NCBI GenBank assembly: GCA_016209005.1
Contig: JACQWZ010000107.1
Location: 1-8,594 of the forward strand
Origin: Candidatus Kuenenbacteria bacterium
GTDB taxonomy: Bacteria; Patescibacteriota; Patescibacteriia; UBA2591; PGYQ01
Direction of reading: 5' to 3'
Length of the DNA: 8,594 nucleotides
Positions 7,094 to 8,594 of this stretch are shown in pieces; position 1 is the first letter of the stretch; each line of letters opens with the position of its first letter. Under the pieces are notes generated by a model that saw only the letters and a program-made list of their open reading frames with translations, ran no database searches and was not told where the DNA came from. A program made the position numbers and the translations under genes.

Positions 7094-7132
7094 AAAAGAA
7101 AAAATTTAAAATTTTGTCATTGAAAATTTAAT

Positions 7133-7160
7133 GAAAATTGAGAATTGAAAATTGAAAATT
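7133..7160 (+). repeat. Four-unit GAAAATT heptamer array after frr
   Basis: GAAAATT, GAGAATT, GAAAATT, GAAAATT in register, ending 3 bases beyond the frr stop codon on its downstream side. Confidence 0.5.
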
Positions 7161-7163
7161 TAT

Positions 7164-7709
7164 TTATATTGTCATTATTTCTTTTTCTTTTCTTTCTCCT
7201 ATATTTTTAATTTTTTCATTATATTCATCGGTAATTTTGTCAAGATCTTTGAAGTAGCGGAATTTATCGTCTTCTGATATTTGTTTTTCTCGCTCTTGTT
7301 GTTGTATTTTATTTCTTACTTCATCTCTCAATTGTCTAATATTTACTCTCGCTTGTTCCGCTTTTTGATGAACTACTATAACAACTTCTTTTCTTAATTG
7401 TTCGGTCATTGGCGGAATATTTATTCTTATTATATCCCCTTCTGTCGCACAAGGAAGATTTAAATTAGACATTGAAATAGCTTTTTCAATTTCTTTTAAA
7501 AGACTTTTGTCCCAAGGTTGAATAATAATTGTTTTGCCATCAGACACATTAATGTTGGCTAATTGTTTAAGCGACATTTGCCCGCCATAAGATTCAACCA
7601 TTAAATTTTCAACCAAAGCCGGATTAGCCCGACCAATTCTAAGTTTTTCCAAGTCTTTTTCAAAAAAATCAATCACTTTTTCAAATTCCGATTTATGCGA
7701 TTCAATCAT
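7164..7709 (-). CDS. frr: Ribosome recycling factor (RRF)
   Basis: Cytoplasmic factor that, with EF-G, splits post-termination ribosomes into subunits. The 181 residues are close to the family's 185. The three-helix domain I is built from about 1-29 and 104-181; the hinged beta domain II is about 30-103. Signatures are KLRIGRANPALVENLMVESYGG (22-43), LANINVSDGKT, IQPWDKSLLKEIEKAI (63-78), GDIIRINIPPMTEQLRKEV and AEQARVNIRQLRDEVRNKI. The usual R-x-x-R-R-D-A-N reads R-Q-L-R-D-E-V-R, a mild lineage variation. It lies 48 bp after the unrecognised gene and ahead of rseP on the same strand, consistent with one transcript. ATG7709 matches the conserved N-terminal helix and has no Shine-Dalgarno before it. 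Confidence 0.97.
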   Translation of the reverse strand: MIESHKSEFEKVIDFFEKDLEKLRIGRANPALVENLMVESYGGQMSLKQLANINVSDGKTIIIQPWDKSLLKEIEKAISMSNLNLPCATEGDIIRINIPPMTEQLRKEVVIVVHQKAEQARVNIRQLRDEVRNKIQQQEREKQISEDDKFRYFKDLDKITDEYNEKIKNIGERKEKEIMTI

Positions 7710-7757
7710 AAAAAATCAAAAAAACATTAAAACATAAAAACATTAAATCTCAAAAAC

Positions 7758-8084
7758 CTAAAATCCTTTAAATCCTTTAACTTTCCAAACTGGTGGAAGT
7801 TTAAAAAAAACAAAAGAATTATCTTTATCTTTATCATACTTATATATTATTAATAAATGATATTGTGGATTATCTGGACTTACTGTTGAATCCTTAATAA
7901 TTTGAAATCCTAAATATATTGCCCTTGGAGGAACACTTTCTTCTGGATCTATTTCTTTTTCGATTTTGGGTATTTCAACGTCAATTATATTTTTTTTTCC
8001 ATTTCCATAATCCATTAACTCTACATATCTTTCCCATTTTTTTTCTTGTTCTATTTCTTTTTCTGATTTATTCATAAATGACAT
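7758..8084 (-). CDS. Unrecognised 108-aa protein upstream of frr
   Basis: I do not recognise this protein. From ATG8084 it has 108 residues (105 from the alternative ATG8075). The first third is charged and helical (NKSEKEIEQEKKWERYVELM). An acidic linker (EIPKIEKEIDPEESVPP) leads to a compact beta-like region (AIYLGFQII, then YHLLIIYKYDKDKDNSFVFF) and a C-terminus ending KGFKGF. There is no signal peptide or membrane segment, so it is probably cytoplasmic. An upstream ATG at 8162 was rejected: it lies inside repeat element A, and the 26 added residues are translated from A/T runs, hairpins and promoter. A TATAAT box ends 9 bases before the ATG, implying a leaderless or very short-leader mRNA. 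It probably heads the transcript containing frr and rseP. Confidence 0.6.
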   Translation of the reverse strand: MSFMNKSEKEIEQEKKWERYVELMDYGNGKKNIIDVEIPKIEKEIDPEESVPPRAIYLGFQIIKDSTVSPDNPQYHLLIIYKYDKDKDNSFVFFKLPPVWKVKGFKGF

Positions 8085-8093
8085 AAAATTAAA

Positions 8094-8123
8094 ATTATAA
8101 AATTCCAGCCAAAGACTGGTCAC
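8094..8123 (-). promoter_or_regulatory. Candidate promoter for the unrecognised gene-frr-rseP unit
   Basis: On the minus strand a perfect TATAAT (8099-8094) lies 18 bases after GTGACC (8123-8118, 4 of 6 matches to TTGACA). Transcription would start within a few bases of ATG8084. The -35 box sits between two short palindromes, CACC/GGTG (8121-8134) and CCAG/CTGG (8105-8119), which could be operator-like. Confidence 0.45.
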
Positions 8124-8156
8124 CTCTCTGGGTGAAAAATAAAAAATAAAAAAATA

Positions 8157-8212
8157 TGTCATCTCGACCGAAGTCCCGACGCTCTGATCGGGACGAAGTG
8201 GAGAGATCCCTT
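8157..8212 (-). repeat. 56-nt palindromic element A (inverted copy)
   Basis: Read on the minus strand it begins AAGGGATCTC and ends GAGATGACA. An outer stem ATCTC/GAGAT and a strong inner stem GTCCCGA (8173-8179)/TCGGGAC (8188-8194) with an 8-nt loop are visible. It is followed on the minus strand by T-runs (8141-8156), as in an intrinsic terminator. It is collinear without gaps with element B. Confidence 0.7.
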
Positions 8213-8291
8213 AAATGTGATAAATTAATAAATCGTATAATTAATTATTGATGATGTGATAAAAGTACAGTCAGTTGCATTTTTTTAGGTG

Positions 8292-8347
8292 AAGGGATTC
8301 CTCCACTTCGTTCGTTCGCAGACTCACTCTCTTCGGTCGGAATGACA
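8292..8347 (+). repeat. 56-nt palindromic element B (direct copy)
   Basis: It begins AAGGGATTCC and ends GGAATGACA. Against element A (reverse complemented) the first 20 bases match at 18 and the last 16 at 14, while the central 20 match at only 3. The outer stem is ATTCC/GGAAT. The four arm differences pair with each other, so the stem is kept. A T-run follows at 8352-8357, making it terminator-like for rightward transcripts. Confidence 0.7.
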
Positions 8348-8393
8348 GAAATTTTTTAATGTTTCATGTTTTCTTGTTCTCGTGTTTTTTTGT

Positions 8394-8470
8394 TTGATTA
8401 TTAATTATTAATTATTAATTGTTAATTGTTGATTGTTGATTGTTAATTGTTAATTGTTAATTGTTAATTG
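8394..8470 (+). repeat. 11-unit TTAATTG-type heptamer array
   Basis: Exactly 77 bases with no register slip: TTGATTA, TTAATTA twice, TTAATTG twice, TTGATTG twice, TTAATTG four times. More degenerate T-rich units continue in a near-identical register back to 8358 (AATGTTT, CATGTTT, TCTTGTT). It ends 32 bases before the promoter at 8503. Confidence 0.85.
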
Positions 8471-8502
8471 CTAACTTTGGTATAAAACTTTACCCCCTCG
8501 TT

Positions 8503-8531
8503 TTGAAATTTCATAAAATTAAAGATATAAT
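8503..8531 (+). promoter_or_regulatory. Near-consensus sigma70-type promoter
   Basis: TTGAAA (8503-8508, 5 of 6) is separated by exactly 17 bases from TATAAT (8526-8531, 6 of 6). The predicted start is near 8538, giving a leader of about 45 nt to ATG8584. This is the best promoter match I see in the window. Confidence 0.65.
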
Positions 8532-8583
8532 AATTTAATTACATTGTGTAATTTTAATATTTTATTTTATTAATTTTAATTTT

Positions 8584-8594
8584 ATGAAACAAAC
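8584..8594 (+). CDS. Start of a rightward gene cut by the window edge
   Basis: ATG AAA CAA AC is all that is visible, so nothing can be said about the product. The call rests on the good promoter upstream and on the 16 bases TAATTTTAATTTTATG ending at this ATG, which are identical to those ending at the ATG of the divergent gene (8084). No Shine-Dalgarno is present. The true start could lie further right. Confidence 0.35.

Larger units (their letters stand above)
8163..8583. other. 420-bp gene-free divergent region
   Basis: No coding frame is supported here. It holds most of element A, element B, the heptamer array and the rightward promoter. Between A and B (8213-8291) the only structure seen is a direct 10-mer ATGTGATAAA at 8215-8224 and 8254-8263. 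It separates the leftward unit (unrecognised gene, frr, rseP) from a rightward gene at 8584, so it is a divergent control region. Confidence 0.6.

Noticed and set aside
8085..8162. N-terminal extension of the small minus-strand gene to ATG8162
   Set aside because: The ATG is part of the conserved TGACA end of element A, and the extra residues come from T-runs, palindromes and the promoter, so they are not convincing protein.
8157..8347. Elements A and B as terminal inverted repeats of an insertion sequence
   Set aside because: The 79 bases between them contain no coding frame, and there is no clear target-site duplication; a MITE-like origin cannot be excluded but is unsupported.
8394..8470. 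CRISPR array
   Set aside because: Units are 7 bases with no spacers; this is a simple tandem repeat, and no cas genes are present.
3..8594. Recoded TGA (code 25) as in Gracilibacteria/SR1
   Set aside because: All recognised families read full length with the standard code, and glycine uses GGN codons throughout; none is interrupted by TGA.

Overview
This is an AT-rich window (GC roughly a quarter to a third by eye) with seven complete or near-complete protein genes, a gene start cut by the right edge, and unusually repetitive spacers. No rRNA, tRNA, CRISPR array, transposase or phage gene is visible. The short single-domain housekeeping proteins, Lys/Ile/Asn-rich composition, lack of Shine-Dalgarno motifs and hairpin- and repeat-filled spacers fit a small-genome Patescibacteria (CPR, Parcubacteria-like) bacterium. 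That placement is an inference from style; no marker here proves it. All genes end in TAA or TAG and read through full-length families without internal TGA, so the standard bacterial code fits.

Layout, left to right. Positions 3-2132 (+) hold the 3' part of a large multidomain envelope protein that is open at the window edge: two copies of a tandem beta-rich module, an SH3b domain, a lytic transglycosylase (SLT) domain, one membrane segment, and a C-terminal domain with three D-x-[NG]-x-D-G loops. Positions 2266-3306 (+) encode an AI-2E family membrane permease, 3369-4916 (+) methionyl-tRNA synthetase (metG) and 5078-5620 (+) the condensin accessory protein ScpB. A 16-bp hairpin at 5664-5698 and a REP-like GC-rich palindrome at 5749-5771 separate these from the convergent minus-strand group. 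Read in its own direction that group runs: an unrecognised 108-aa protein (8084-7758), ribosome recycling factor frr (7709-7164) and the site-2 protease rseP (6900-5791). The last 430 bases contain two inverted copies of a 56-nt element, an 11-unit TTAATTG-type array, a near-consensus sigma70-type promoter, and the first codons of a rightward gene.

How the genes fit together. The frr-rseP pair looks like a shortened version of the common bacterial frr-uppS-cdsA-dxr-rseP order. The plus-strand genes are an envelope and housekeeping set with no obvious shared pathway. I found no defence, secretion or biosynthetic system. The best leads are (i) the modular transglycosylase and its membrane topology, (ii) three hairpin elements whose outer stems differ in sequence but stay complementary, which points to conserved structure, and (iii) a 7-bp periodicity in most spacers, one array of which has become the C-terminus of metG.
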